Shown here: positions 9,540 through 16,832 of the stretch, one piece after another
Layout of the letters: every line of letters begins with the position of its first letter
Position numbering within the stretch: position 1 is the stretch's first letter
Assembly: GCA_942491735.1 (NCBI GenBank)
Contig: CALOCN010000013.1
Coordinates: 100,815 to 164,814, forward strand
Direction of reading: 5' to 3'
DNA length: 64,000 nt
DNA from: CALOCN01 sp942491735
Lineage (GTDB): Bacteria; Eisenbacteria; RBG-16-71-46; JABDJR01
Position numbers and translations under genes: made by a program
The notes under the pieces: model-generated
Told to the model about the DNA's origin: nothing
What the model saw: only the letters and a program-made list of their open reading frames with translations
Database searches by the model: none

Positions 9540-9568
9540 TTGCCAGATAGCTAGCTAATGTGTATTAC
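9540..9568 (+). promoter_or_regulatory. predicted sigma70-type promoter for the exported-protein operon
   Basis: TTGCCA at 9540-9545 (5/6 to the -35 consensus), a 17-base spacer, and TATTAC at 9563-9568 (4/6 to the -10). This AT-rich patch stands out in GC-rich DNA and would give a leader of about 38 bases before ATG 9614. Confidence 0.5.
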
Positions 9569-9613
9569 TATGCTATCGGTACACGGGTCCTGAGCTTGAG
9601 GTGTGGAGGTCTG

Positions 9614-11272
9614 ATGAATCGAACGCCCTGCTGGATTGCTCTGGTTGTCGTCGTTACCCTGTGTGGCACAACTGCCAATGGAGGAACGTTCGTTGATACG
9701 GTGCCTATTGATCTCAAGACCACGTCCATATCAGGAACGCTTCCTTTCGACGTACCGTTTCAGTTGGTGGGTGAGGTACCGGTGGATGTCGACTCTCTGT
9801 GGGTGGTCGTGGAGACCCTGGATAATGACAAGATCCGGAAAGGAGTTGTAGAACCTTCGAATGAGTGTCCCTGCTCATACCGCGAGGGCGACCGCACGGA
9901 TGGGGTCTTTATTGCATCTCTTGGCCTGGTCTTGGGGGACGCAACGACACGAGGGTTTAACATCCTGGTTTGCGCCCTGGGCGCGAACAAGAACTACCGT
10001 TTCACCTTTAACCACACAGTGCGACTGTCGGAGGCGCGGCGCAAGAGTCTCAGAAATGACCTGATCGTGCTGTTCGACAATGTTTTTTGGGAAACCAAGA
10101 GCGGCTCGGTGGATGAGGCGATGCGGGAAGAAATCAAGGCACAGATGCTTGATAAGATCCGGCAGAAGGTGAAGACCCCGGTCTCTGCAGTCTCCGGGAG
10201 CTACCTTGATCCAAAGGCGGAGATCCCCAACTGGTTCAGGGACTCTGGCGATAATGTGATCGCGGCCCAAATGAATATGGAGATTGCGGTGGAAGAACTG
10301 CAAGTCAACAGTGACTTGCTTTGGAATTACTTGGAGTCACTGAAGGGAAGTGATGCCCTGGAAGCGCTGCGTGAGGGTATTGGGTGCTGCGATGGGGGCG
10401 GCGCAAGCAATGCCCTGGAGGCGCTGAACGGACTCCTGGAAACAGAGCAGACGGAGACTCTCGCGCTAGGGGGACTCCCCAAGAAACTGGGGACACTGCT
10501 CCCGCCAACCGCCGTCTTCGATAGCCTGATGACCGTGGGACTCGAGAGGTACGGACGCCTGCATCGAGATCTCGAGTCGATTCAACGGTGGCTGAACGCT
10601 TGCTCAAGCAGTGAATGTGCTGAGTCCCTGGACCCGCAGATCCGGAATCGTTTCGGCAAGAACGAGAATGAGTTGAAGGCGAAGATCGAGCAGGCCATTG
10701 CACGGGCAGATCTGGCACAAGCACGAGTCGAGACTCTGGTAGAGCTACGGAGGGGACGTACGGCCCAGATCAGTAGATTCGTCAGGGAGGCATCGCTGCG
10801 CCTAAGCAGCGCGGTCGGGATCCTGGGCGGAACGACAGGGGACTTCAAGACTCGTGGCAATTGGTACATCAGCGCGGACGTGGGTATCGCATTCCTTCCG
10901 CAGGTCGGGCACAGAGTCGTACCCTACATCGGCACCAACTTCTACACCCAACCAGTGAACAAGGACGCCGCTCTGACCTCAGGTGATTGGTGTCGGGCCT
11001 TCCGGCGTCGCGCATCGTTCATGGTCGGGGTGACTACGTCGTCGCTTGCGGAGGCTGGAGTTCGAGAAGACCTTTTTGACTCGTTCAATCTGGTAACCGG
11101 TGGGGGGTTTCGCGTGACGAGTTCCTTCCGGCTGAACGGGGGGGCGATCTGGTACCGAGGTCTCGACCCAATCACGGAGGAGGAGTCCGTAGCGGTTTCT
11201 TGGTTTGTCTCGGCGTCGCTGGACTGGGACATCGCCAGTACGCTTCGGATGATTTCCAAGATTTTTCCCTAG
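9614..11272 (+). CDS. exported protein of unknown function, first gene of a three-gene unit
   Basis: 552 residues from ATG 9614 (GGAGG just upstream); the in-frame ATGs further 5' lack a ribosome site and would bury the signal peptide. MNRTPCWIALVVVVTLCGTTANG is a clear signal peptide. The mature N-terminus is beta-rich (residues ~30-140, with CPCSYREGDRTDGVFIASLGLVLGD), the middle (~150-410) is mostly helical and charged with coiled-coil character (ENELKAKIEQAIARADLAQARVETLVELRRGR), and the last ~130 residues contain alternating beta segments (WYISADVGIAFLPQVGHRVVPYIGTNFYT, FRLNGGAIWYRGL, VSWFVSASLDWDI) like half an outer-membrane barrel or a beta sandwich. I do not recognise the family. It is followed after 14 bp by a small protein and then a lipoprotein. 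Confidence 0.8.
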   Translation: MNRTPCWIALVVVVTLCGTTANGGTFVDTVPIDLKTTSISGTLPFDVPFQLVGEVPVDVDSLWVVVETLDNDKIRKGVVEPSNECPCSYREGDRTDGVFIASLGLVLGDATTRGFNILVCALGANKNYRFTFNHTVRLSEARRKSLRNDLIVLFDNVFWETKSGSVDEAMREEIKAQMLDKIRQKVKTPVSAVSGSYLDPKAEIPNWFRDSGDNVIAAQMNMEIAVEELQVNSDLLWNYLESLKGSDALEALREGIGCCDGGGASNALEALNGLLETEQTETLALGGLPKKLGTLLPPTAVFDSLMTVGLERYGRLHRDLESIQRWLNACSSSECAESLDPQIRNRFGKNENELKAKIEQAIARADLAQARVETLVELRRGRTAQISRFVREASLRLSSAVGILGGTTGDFKTRGNWYISADVGIAFLPQVGHRVVPYIGTNFYTQPVNKDAALTSGDWCRAFRRRASFMVGVTTSSLAEAGVREDLFDSFNLVTGGGFRVTSSFRLNGGAIWYRGLDPITEEESVAVSWFVSASLDWDIASTLRMISKIFP

Positions 11273-11286
11273 AAGGAGCGAATGCC

Positions 11287-11664
11287 GTGTGCGTACGCAA
11301 GATCGATAGTTTCTGGATCAAGCCCGTCGCCCCCGAGCTACCACGACAAATGGATTTCGAGCTCGACCTCGACATCAAGGGTGTCGTCAAGACCGTGAGT
11401 GCAACGTACACCCTGCTAGATGACTGGGGACTGCGATTCTTGGACAAGGAGGGGGAAGAGGTCATGTGCGTTCCGAGGAAGAGGACCGAGGTGAAGAACA
11501 ACCAGACGGCCCTCAACCGGATCAAGGTTGTTGATCTGGGACACTCCAGAACGACGCGCAGCGTTCGCGTGCGGGTTGTCGTGACGGACAGCGTCGGGGA
11601 GTCGCGGAGAATCGCCTACATTCGACGTGTTCCGGACAAGCCAAGCAACGGAGGGGGGGCGTGA
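11287..11664 (+). CDS. small protein of unknown function between exported protein and lipoprotein
   Basis: 125 residues. I chose GTG 11287 because AAGGAG lies 9 bases upstream (11273-11278); the nearby ATG at 11282 is in a frame that soon stops. No signal peptide is apparent. The sequence alternates beta strands (MDFELDLDIKGVVKTVSATYTLLDDWGLRFLDKEGEEVMCVPRK and TRSVRVRVVVTDSVGESRRIAYIRRV), suggesting a small Ig-like or C2-like sandwich. It lies 14 bp after the exported protein gene and its stop overlaps the start of the lipoprotein gene, so the three genes form one operon. Function unknown. Confidence 0.65.
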   Translation: MCVRKIDSFWIKPVAPELPRQMDFELDLDIKGVVKTVSATYTLLDDWGLRFLDKEGEEVMCVPRKRTEVKNNQTALNRIKVVDLGHSRTTRSVRVRVVVTDSVGESRRIAYIRRVPDKPSNGGGA

Positions 11665-12395
11665 TGATCGACAGACACCAGACTTGGCTGTTGGGCCTCA
11701 GAATAGTTCTGGTTACCCTGGTCGGCTTGCTGCTTGTCTCTTGCCATGGCGATAGTGCGACCGGGCTCGATGGCCTTCCACCCGAGGCCGTGATCCGGTT
11801 TCTTGTAAGTGAGGTTGCCGCCCCAGCGGATGGGTCTACATTGATTCCGATAGACATCGCCACCGATCAGGCATTTCCCGAGGGCAAGCGCACCGCTTCC
11901 GTGAGCACGACTCATGGAGTGTTTCATCCAGGCGGAGGGAGTACTGTGTCCGTTGCCTTGCCCAGGGAAGGGCGATCCCGCGTCTACCTGAAGAGCCCCT
12001 TGGTTCCGGCTATGGGGTTCCTGGAGGCTGAATTGCGGGGGGTTCGCGACGTGATCCCTCTTGAGTTCGTGCGAGCCGAACCGGAGCAACTCTCCCTGTT
12101 GGTTGACAAGCTCAGGGTAAAGGCTGATTCAACCGACACCGTCAAGATAACTGCCATGCTGAGGAGGGAGAGTGGGGTTGTGACGCCCGGGACTTGGGTG
12201 TTGTTTTCCATCGCCGCGCCATCCATGGAAGTGGGGCGGTTCTGGAACACGCAACCGTCGGACGGCACAGGGAGTGCGACCGTTCAGTTGTCACCATCTC
12301 TAGGAACAGAATACCGAGGTGTGGTGACCATCTGTGCCACACATGCGGAGACGGGCATTGAATCCGAAGTCATTGTCGAGTTCGTCGATCCGTGA
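11661..12395 (+). CDS. putative lipoprotein with Ig-like domains
   Basis: 244 residues; starts at GTG 11661 or ATG 11664, both next to a GAGGGGGG ribosome site and overlapping the preceding stop. The hydrophobic stretch LRIVLVTLVGLLLVSC ends in a lipobox (L-V-S-C), so it should be lipidated and membrane-anchored. The mature part is beta-rich, with two apparent Ig/invasin-like units (APADGSTLIPIDIATDQAFPEGKRTASVSTTHGVF and LRVKADSTDTVKITAMLRRESGVVTPGTWVLFSI with SDGTGSATVQLSPS), the pattern of bacterial Big_1-like domains. As last gene of the unit it probably works at the cell surface with the first gene product. Exact role unknown. Confidence 0.75.
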   Translation: MMIDRHQTWLLGLRIVLVTLVGLLLVSCHGDSATGLDGLPPEAVIRFLVSEVAAPADGSTLIPIDIATDQAFPEGKRTASVSTTHGVFHPGGGSTVSVALPREGRSRVYLKSPLVPAMGFLEAELRGVRDVIPLEFVRAEPEQLSLLVDKLRVKADSTDTVKITAMLRRESGVVTPGTWVLFSIAAPSMEVGRFWNTQPSDGTGSATVQLSPSLGTEYRGVVTICATHAETGIESEVIVEFVDP

Positions 12396-12417
12396 TCCGG
12401 GAAGGCACTCGTCCTTA

Positions 12418-12624
12418 CTACACCCGTTTTCGGTCTCCGCGCATCTCGGAGAGGTCTCCCTCCCACAACCCGGAACCCTCCAGCGAGAGGATGCGCCCCG
12501 CCCGGATGCGGCGGACCAACTCGCTCAGGGCCAGGTTCACGGTCGCGGAGTAGGTGCGCTCCCCGGAGAGGGTGAGGGCTTCTTCCAGGAGCCGTTCGTC
12601 TAGCACAAGATTGATGCGTTTCAT
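12418..12624 (-). CDS. orphan VapB-like (DUF2191) antitoxin
   Basis: 68 residues, MKRINLVLDERLLEEALTLSGERTYSATVNLALSELVRRI. An N-terminal ribbon-helix-helix strand followed by LDERLLEEAL and the YSATVNLALSELVRR helix is the signature of VapB antitoxins that pair with PIN-domain VapC toxins. No PIN-domain ORF is found on either side: the genes before and after are an Ig-like lipoprotein and a propeller protein. A consensus ribosome site is not evident, so it may be translated from a short leader. It is either a solitary DNA-binding regulator or a relic of a lost toxin-antitoxin pair. Confidence 0.7.
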   Translation of the reverse strand: MKRINLVLDERLLEEALTLSGERTYSATVNLALSELVRRIRAGRILSLEGSGLWEGDLSEMRGDRKRV

Positions 12625-12677
12625 GTGTATCAGTGTACTCCATGGGCCGACACGCCTCGAGGAATTGCTCTCCCCGC

Positions 12678-14333
12678 CTACGGCGCCTGGACGATCTTCA
12701 GCGTTTGCTCTCCCCCTGCACTCCGCACTCTCAGGAAGTACAGCCCGGGCGTCGGTCCCCGGAACCGCACTTCGTGGACGCCTGCACTGTGCGGCCGTGC
12801 CGGAACAAGAGTCTCGACCCGTCGCCCCAATACATCGTAGGCAATCACCGAGGCGACCCCAGATCTCTCAATCGCGTACTGGATCCGGGCCGCTCCGTGG
12901 AACGGGTTCGCGGCGGCGCGGATGCTCACGATGGGGGTAGGAAGGTCGTCGCCGACTGCGGTGGGGAGCCCCGCTCCCTCCAGCTTGGCGATGTAGAAGT
13001 CCACCGGGCTCACCGGGCCGCTGCCGAAATCAAGGCTGGCTCCCCCTTGGCCGTAGACCATCATGCGCCCGGCCGGGTCGAAACAGTTCTTCGCGGTCAG
13101 CGGCGTCTTTCCGTAGCCGGCACTGAACTGGTGGGCTCCGGTCGAGTCGTACAGCGCGACGAAGATGTTTCGTTCGAAGTTCAGGGGGTCGCCGTCGAAG
13201 AGCACCGTGCCGCCGCCCAGATCGGTATCGTCGCTGATGCGCCCACTGACCAGGACGTTGCCGCTGCCGTCCATGGAAACGCCCTGGGCCATGTCGCTAC
13301 CGGTCGAGGCCCCGTAGACCGCGCTCCAGGAATGCGCTCCCCCGGCATGGAACCGCGCCACGAAGATGTCGCTGAACCCGCTGCTGGTGAGGGTTCCCCC
13401 CCCGAAATCGGTGCTGCCGCGCAGCTCCCCCGCCAGCGCCACCGTGCCGGACGGGCCGGCGGCCACGTCGACGGTCGCCAGGATCCCACCGCCGGGGGTG
13501 AAGGTGCCGTCAAAGATCCGGCTCCAGTTGTGCGACCCGGCCGGGCTGAACGAGACCAGGATCAGGTCCAGCAGGTTGGCGACCAGCGGCCCGCCGCCAA
13601 AATCGACGGTGCCGAACATCGTCCCGGCCACCACGGCGTTGCCGGATCCATCCAGGGATACCGCCATGCCACCCTGGTCATCGGCGTCGCCAAACCCCGA
13701 ACTCCAGACATGAGCTCCGGCGGCGGAGAACCTGGCAATGAAGACGTCGTTGCCCCCGGCGGTTCCCACCATGCCCCCGCCAAAGTCGACGCCGGCCGAG
13801 GTGTTGCCGGTGATGACCACGTGCGCGCCGTCCGCGGCGATGCCCCGCACGGTGCCGGCGCCATAGGCCTTGCTCCAGAGGTGGGAGCCGTTTGGCGCCA
13901 TCTTGGCGACGTACAGGCTGTCCGCGCCCAGGGGCCCGCCCCCCAGATCAAGCGAACCGTTGAACACCCGGCCGGCCAGGTAGATGTTGCCGGCCGGATC
14001 CACGGCCACCATCTCGTCCGAGACTCCGAACCCCACCGGTGAGAACTGCTGGCTCCAGAGGTGATTGCCGTCGGCGTCGAACCGGGCGAGGTACTGGTCC
14101 CCATCGAAGATGTTCACCGGAGTCAGGGTTCCGCCGCCAAAGTCCACCCCGCTGAAGAACGTCCCATACGCCACCACGTTGCCCGCGCCGTCCACGGCGA
14201 CGGCTCCGCCCTCGGCGGAGAATCCGCTGACCCAGAGGGGATCGCCCACGGCCGCCTCACCAACGCCCGCGACAGCGACAATAAGAAGGAGAAGGGATGT
14301 GATGCGCAGTCCTTGTCGGATGACGGTTCTCAC
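12678..14333 (-). CDS. exported beta-propeller (SBBP-like) protein with C-terminal FlgD/T9SS-like domain
   Basis: 551 residues if GTG 14333 is the start. I prefer it because GGAGG lies 6 bases upstream and it places a signal peptide (ITSLLLLIVAVAGVGEAAVG) at the N-terminus; upstream ATGs such as 14393 would add a polar extension. The body holds about eight repeats of the type F-x-x-GG-LV...D-x-F-[IL]-A-[KR]-[FL]-x-x-x-GxHxWS and VDGSGN, one per propeller blade. Residues ~465-551 (PIVSIRAAANPFHGAARIQY, GVHEVRF, GLYFLRVRSAGGEQTLKIV) match FlgD Ig-like / type IX-type sorting domains, so secretion to the surface is expected. It is transcribed divergently from a TetR regulator. Confidence 0.8.
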   Translation of the reverse strand: MRTVIRQGLRITSLLLLIVAVAGVGEAAVGDPLWVSGFSAEGGAVAVDGAGNVVAYGTFFSGVDFGGGTLTPVNIFDGDQYLARFDADGNHLWSQQFSPVGFGVSDEMVAVDPAGNIYLAGRVFNGSLDLGGGPLGADSLYVAKMAPNGSHLWSKAYGAGTVRGIAADGAHVVITGNTSAGVDFGGGMVGTAGGNDVFIARFSAAGAHVWSSGFGDADDQGGMAVSLDGSGNAVVAGTMFGTVDFGGGPLVANLLDLILVSFSPAGSHNWSRIFDGTFTPGGGILATVDVAAGPSGTVALAGELRGSTDFGGGTLTSSGFSDIFVARFHAGGAHSWSAVYGASTGSDMAQGVSMDGSGNVLVSGRISDDTDLGGGTVLFDGDPLNFERNIFVALYDSTGAHQFSAGYGKTPLTAKNCFDPAGRMMVYGQGGASLDFGSGPVSPVDFYIAKLEGAGLPTAVGDDLPTPIVSIRAAANPFHGAARIQYAIERSGVASVIAYDVLGRRVETLVPARPHSAGVHEVRFRGPTPGLYFLRVRSAGGEQTLKIVQAP

Positions 14334-14374
14334 GGTTTTCCTCCACTTGGGGATCGCCCCATGACTTGGATTTG

Positions 14375-14440
14375 TGTCATGATGAGACAACATCCCGTGA
14401 CAAGACTCAATCTCTTTATGAGACAGCGTATCACTTTGTT
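14375..14440. promoter_or_regulatory. candidate operator region between divergent propeller gene and TetR gene
   Basis: The 137-bp divergent intergenic region is AT-rich compared with its flanks. ATGAGACA occurs at 14382-14389 and again at 14418-14425, exactly 36 bp apart, and the first copy is preceded by a TGTCAT half-site at 14375-14380, giving an imperfect inverted repeat TGTCATGATGAGACA. This is a plausible binding site for the adjacent TetR protein, which would control itself and the surface protein. No experiment supports this. Confidence 0.4.
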
Positions 14441-14470
14441 CGTATTTAACTTGGTGGCAGGGGGTTAAGC

Positions 14471-15079
14471 GTGGCGAGAAACCTTCGTTACAAGCAGAAA
14501 GCACGCACGCGGCGGGCGATCGTGGAGGCGGCACTGAGAAAGCGGGCGCCCGGCGTGCCGCTGATCCTCGAGGAGGTCGCTGAGGAAGCGGAGGTTTCCC
14601 GGGCCACCATCTATCGGTACTTCCCCAGCGCCAGTGCGTTGGAAGTGGAGTTGGGATTGGCGGTCCAGCTCAAGGACCTGGATACGCTCTTCGCCAAGGC
14701 CGGGCAGGATCCGCTGGCTCGTCTGCTGTGCGTCCACAATCACCTCTTTGATCTGGTGGCGGACAACGAGTCGCAGTTTCGCAGCTACCTCCAGAGCACC
14801 CTGGACCAGTGGCAACGGCAGAACGGGAGCCCGGCGCTTCCCTTGCGCGGGTCCCGGCGGATCGCACTTGTGGAGGCGGCGCTGGAACCGCTTCGGGACG
14901 GGATGGACCCCGCAGTGTTCGAGCGTCGGGTCCAGATGTTCTGTCTGTTGATCTCGCTGGAGCCGTTCCTCGTGCTGCGGGACGCCTGCCAACTGGAGAT
15001 CGAGGAAGCACGCGAGAGAATGGCCGAGGCGATCCGGATCCAGTTCGCGGGCGCGTTCCCGGAGGTGGTGAGGGGGTAA
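14471..15079 (+). CDS. TetR/AcrR family transcriptional regulator
   Basis: 202 residues from GTG 14471. Residues ~10-60 form the TetR helix-turn-helix: RTRRAIVEAALRKRAPG, LILEEVAEEAEVSRATIYRYFPSASAL. The remaining ~140 residues are all-helical ligand-binding domain without similarity that I can name. It is divergent from the exported propeller protein with repeated ATGAGACA sequences between them, so it probably represses that gene and itself. Ligand unknown. Confidence 0.88.
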   Translation: MARNLRYKQKARTRRAIVEAALRKRAPGVPLILEEVAEEAEVSRATIYRYFPSASALEVELGLAVQLKDLDTLFAKAGQDPLARLLCVHNHLFDLVADNESQFRSYLQSTLDQWQRQNGSPALPLRGSRRIALVEAALEPLRDGMDPAVFERRVQMFCLLISLEPFLVLRDACQLEIEEARERMAEAIRIQFAGAFPEVVRG

Positions 15080-15189
15080 GGGAGTGCAGTGAAGAGAACT
15101 CGGGCCTGGGCTCTGCGTATGAGGGAGGTCAAGTCGGGGGTTCAAGGTTGGTATGAGCTACCCCGAACCCCCGACGCCCTCCGCGGGAT

Positions 15190-16428
15190 CTAATCGTCTT
15201 CGAGACAGAAGACGTCGATCGTCGTGGCCAACGGCACATCGTTATCCCCGCAGGGGCGATACGCCTTTTCATGGTCAATCTTCAGCCTCCCCAGTTCTTC
15301 GATGGCGGCTCGAATCCCGGCCAGAAGAAGTGAGGCTTCACCGTTGGCTGCGCTTAGCTCGGCTGATACCGCGCCCCGGTCGCCTCCGACGGATTGCAGC
15401 ATCGCCGACTGGATCTCTACGTCCAACGGTTGCGCTACCATAAGGAACTCGCCCGCCTGGAACTGATCGCTTAGCTGGTCACTTAGCGCCTGGTTGACCT
15501 GTTCGTTGAACTGGTCACTCAACTGGTCGTTGAGCTGATCACTGAGTTGATCCGCCAACTGGTCCTGCAGAGCCTGAGCATACCGCCCGGAGAATTGATC
15601 GTTGAGCTGATCGTTCAGCTGGTCATTGAGCTGATCACTGAGGTCAGCGCCCAACTGGCTGGAAAGAGCGCCGGTAATCGCGAACTCGAATCCCAGGGCT
15701 TGCCCAAACCCGACCCCCTGGTCGTTCAGTTGATCCTGCAACTGGTCGTTCAGCTGGTCGTTCAGTTGATCGTTGAGCTGATCGGCTAACTGATCGTTGA
15801 GTTGGTCGGAGAGTTGATCGTTAAGCTGGTCACTCAGTTGGTCGTTAAGCTGATCCGCCAGTTGGTCCGGAAGTCGGTTCATGAGTTGATTGACGATCCT
15901 CTTGCCCGAGTTGCCCGTGACCTGGTCGGCCAACGCGGCGATAGCGGAGTGCAATTGAGGCTCGTTGCGCCACGCCAAGGAACGAACCCTTGCTTGAGCC
16001 GTAGCGTCGTCGTTCAAGTTCCCTGCCGACATCTCGAGCACACCCGTCAGTGGAGCATCGGTGCGATCCGTGTCGAGGCCAAGATAGGCGGAACCGGTCC
16101 CAGACCGGTTGCTGGTGAGCTGGAGGCGCTCGTGGGAGTTCGAGTACATGCGCAGATCTGCGTAGGACGTTCCCGGCTCATGATAGCCATTCAAGACTGC
16201 CACCCGGTTCTGCCAGTCGAAGTCCCACACCTCCAGAGTCCTGCACTGTACGACATCGAACTGGGTGTACTCGCGATCCGCCTGCACGTAACTCAGCCAC
16301 GCCGCAAAAGTCAGGAGCGCGATCACGGATCCGACGAGACCAGCGGTCTGTCGCCGGATGATTGAATCCTGACGCTTGACTTGTTGCTCCAGCAATGTGA
16401 ACTGTTCGCGGGTCACTAGATCTGGCAT
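15190..16428 (-). CDS. membrane-anchored protein made largely of DQL[NSA] tetrapeptide repeats
   Basis: 412 residues. ATG 16428 follows a purine-rich leader. Residues ~10-27 look coiled-coil (EQQVKRQDSIIRRQ), and a single membrane helix follows at ~28-47 (AGLVGSVIALLTFAAWLSYV). Residues ~50-170 are a globular beta-containing domain (VWDFDWQNRVAVLNGYHE, SAYLGLDTDRTDAPLTG). From ~180 to 320 there are three blocks of tandem D-Q-[LF]-[NSAQ] units: about 13, then 4, then 9, separated by short Gly/Ala-rich and Ala/Gln-rich segments. The C-terminal ~90 residues are non-repetitive with two Cys (PCGDNDVPLATTIDVFCLEDD), possibly disulfide-bonded outside the cell. Topology suggests the repeats are extracytoplasmic. 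I know no family with this repeat. Confidence 0.75.
   Translation of the reverse strand: MPDLVTREQFTLLEQQVKRQDSIIRRQTAGLVGSVIALLTFAAWLSYVQADREYTQFDVVQCRTLEVWDFDWQNRVAVLNGYHEPGTSYADLRMYSNSHERLQLTSNRSGTGSAYLGLDTDRTDAPLTGVLEMSAGNLNDDATAQARVRSLAWRNEPQLHSAIAALADQVTGNSGKRIVNQLMNRLPDQLADQLNDQLSDQLNDQLSDQLNDQLADQLNDQLNDQLNDQLQDQLNDQGVGFGQALGFEFAITGALSSQLGADLSDQLNDQLNDQLNDQFSGRYAQALQDQLADQLSDQLNDQLSDQFNEQVNQALSDQLSDQFQAGEFLMVAQPLDVEIQSAMLQSVGGDRGAVSAELSAANGEASLLLAGIRAAIEELGRLKIDHEKAYRPCGDNDVPLATTIDVFCLEDD
15463..15885 (-). repeat. tandem 12-bp coding repeat encoding DQLx tetrapeptides
   Basis: Repeats of the 12-mer GATCAGCTCAAC and variants (seen on the plus strand as GTTGAGCTGATC) cover 15463-15575, 15590-15645 and 15720-15885. 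Copies differ at wobble positions and at the fourth residue (Asn, Ser, Ala, Gln), so the array has been kept in frame by selection rather than by very recent slippage. The unit invites copy-number change by replication slippage. Confidence 0.8.
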
Positions 16429-16560
16429 GGGTACTTTCCTTTTTGGTATTGCGGGAAACCTGATGGATACGGGTTACCCCCATTCCTGGGACGGACAAGG
16501 GGCTTCTAGTAGGTCAACGCAGGGCCGCGCGAAGCTGCACAGGAAACCAATAGGGCACGT

Positions 16561-16650
16561 GTGCTCTTGGTTGGCCCGGTTCAGCGCGAGGCCCAGCTGC
16601 TCGCGACCCTCAACCAACCGGACATGGCCCCCGTGCAAGGATCACCCGTG
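16561..16650 (+). pseudogene. relic of a Ser/Thr kinase gene
   Basis: Translating from 16561 gives VQREAQLLATLNQPDMAPVQG, which aligns with FEREAQLLASLNHPNIAAVYG of the intact kinase encoded at 3944-6538 (helix C region). No ATP-binding loop precedes and no catalytic loop follows, so only about 25 codons of a kinase survive. The rest of the 16429-16832 spacer holds nothing else I can support. Confidence 0.55.
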
Positions 16651-16832
16651 AGGGACGCCAGCTCCGCGATCATCCCCAGAGCTTCCGTCGGCGACAGCGC
16701 GCTCGCCTGGGGCTCACCCCGATCAATGATGGCGAGGGTAGGCGTCATGTGCGGCGGCAGGGTTTTCTGCGGCGAGCGTGGACCAGCCCACTTCGCAGTG
16801 CACCCGCACGATCTTCGCGTCGTCGTCGCGGG

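Noticed and set aside
15463..15885. CRISPR-like array from the regular short repeats
   Set aside because: The period is 12 bp with no spacers, and the array is in frame within a coding sequence.
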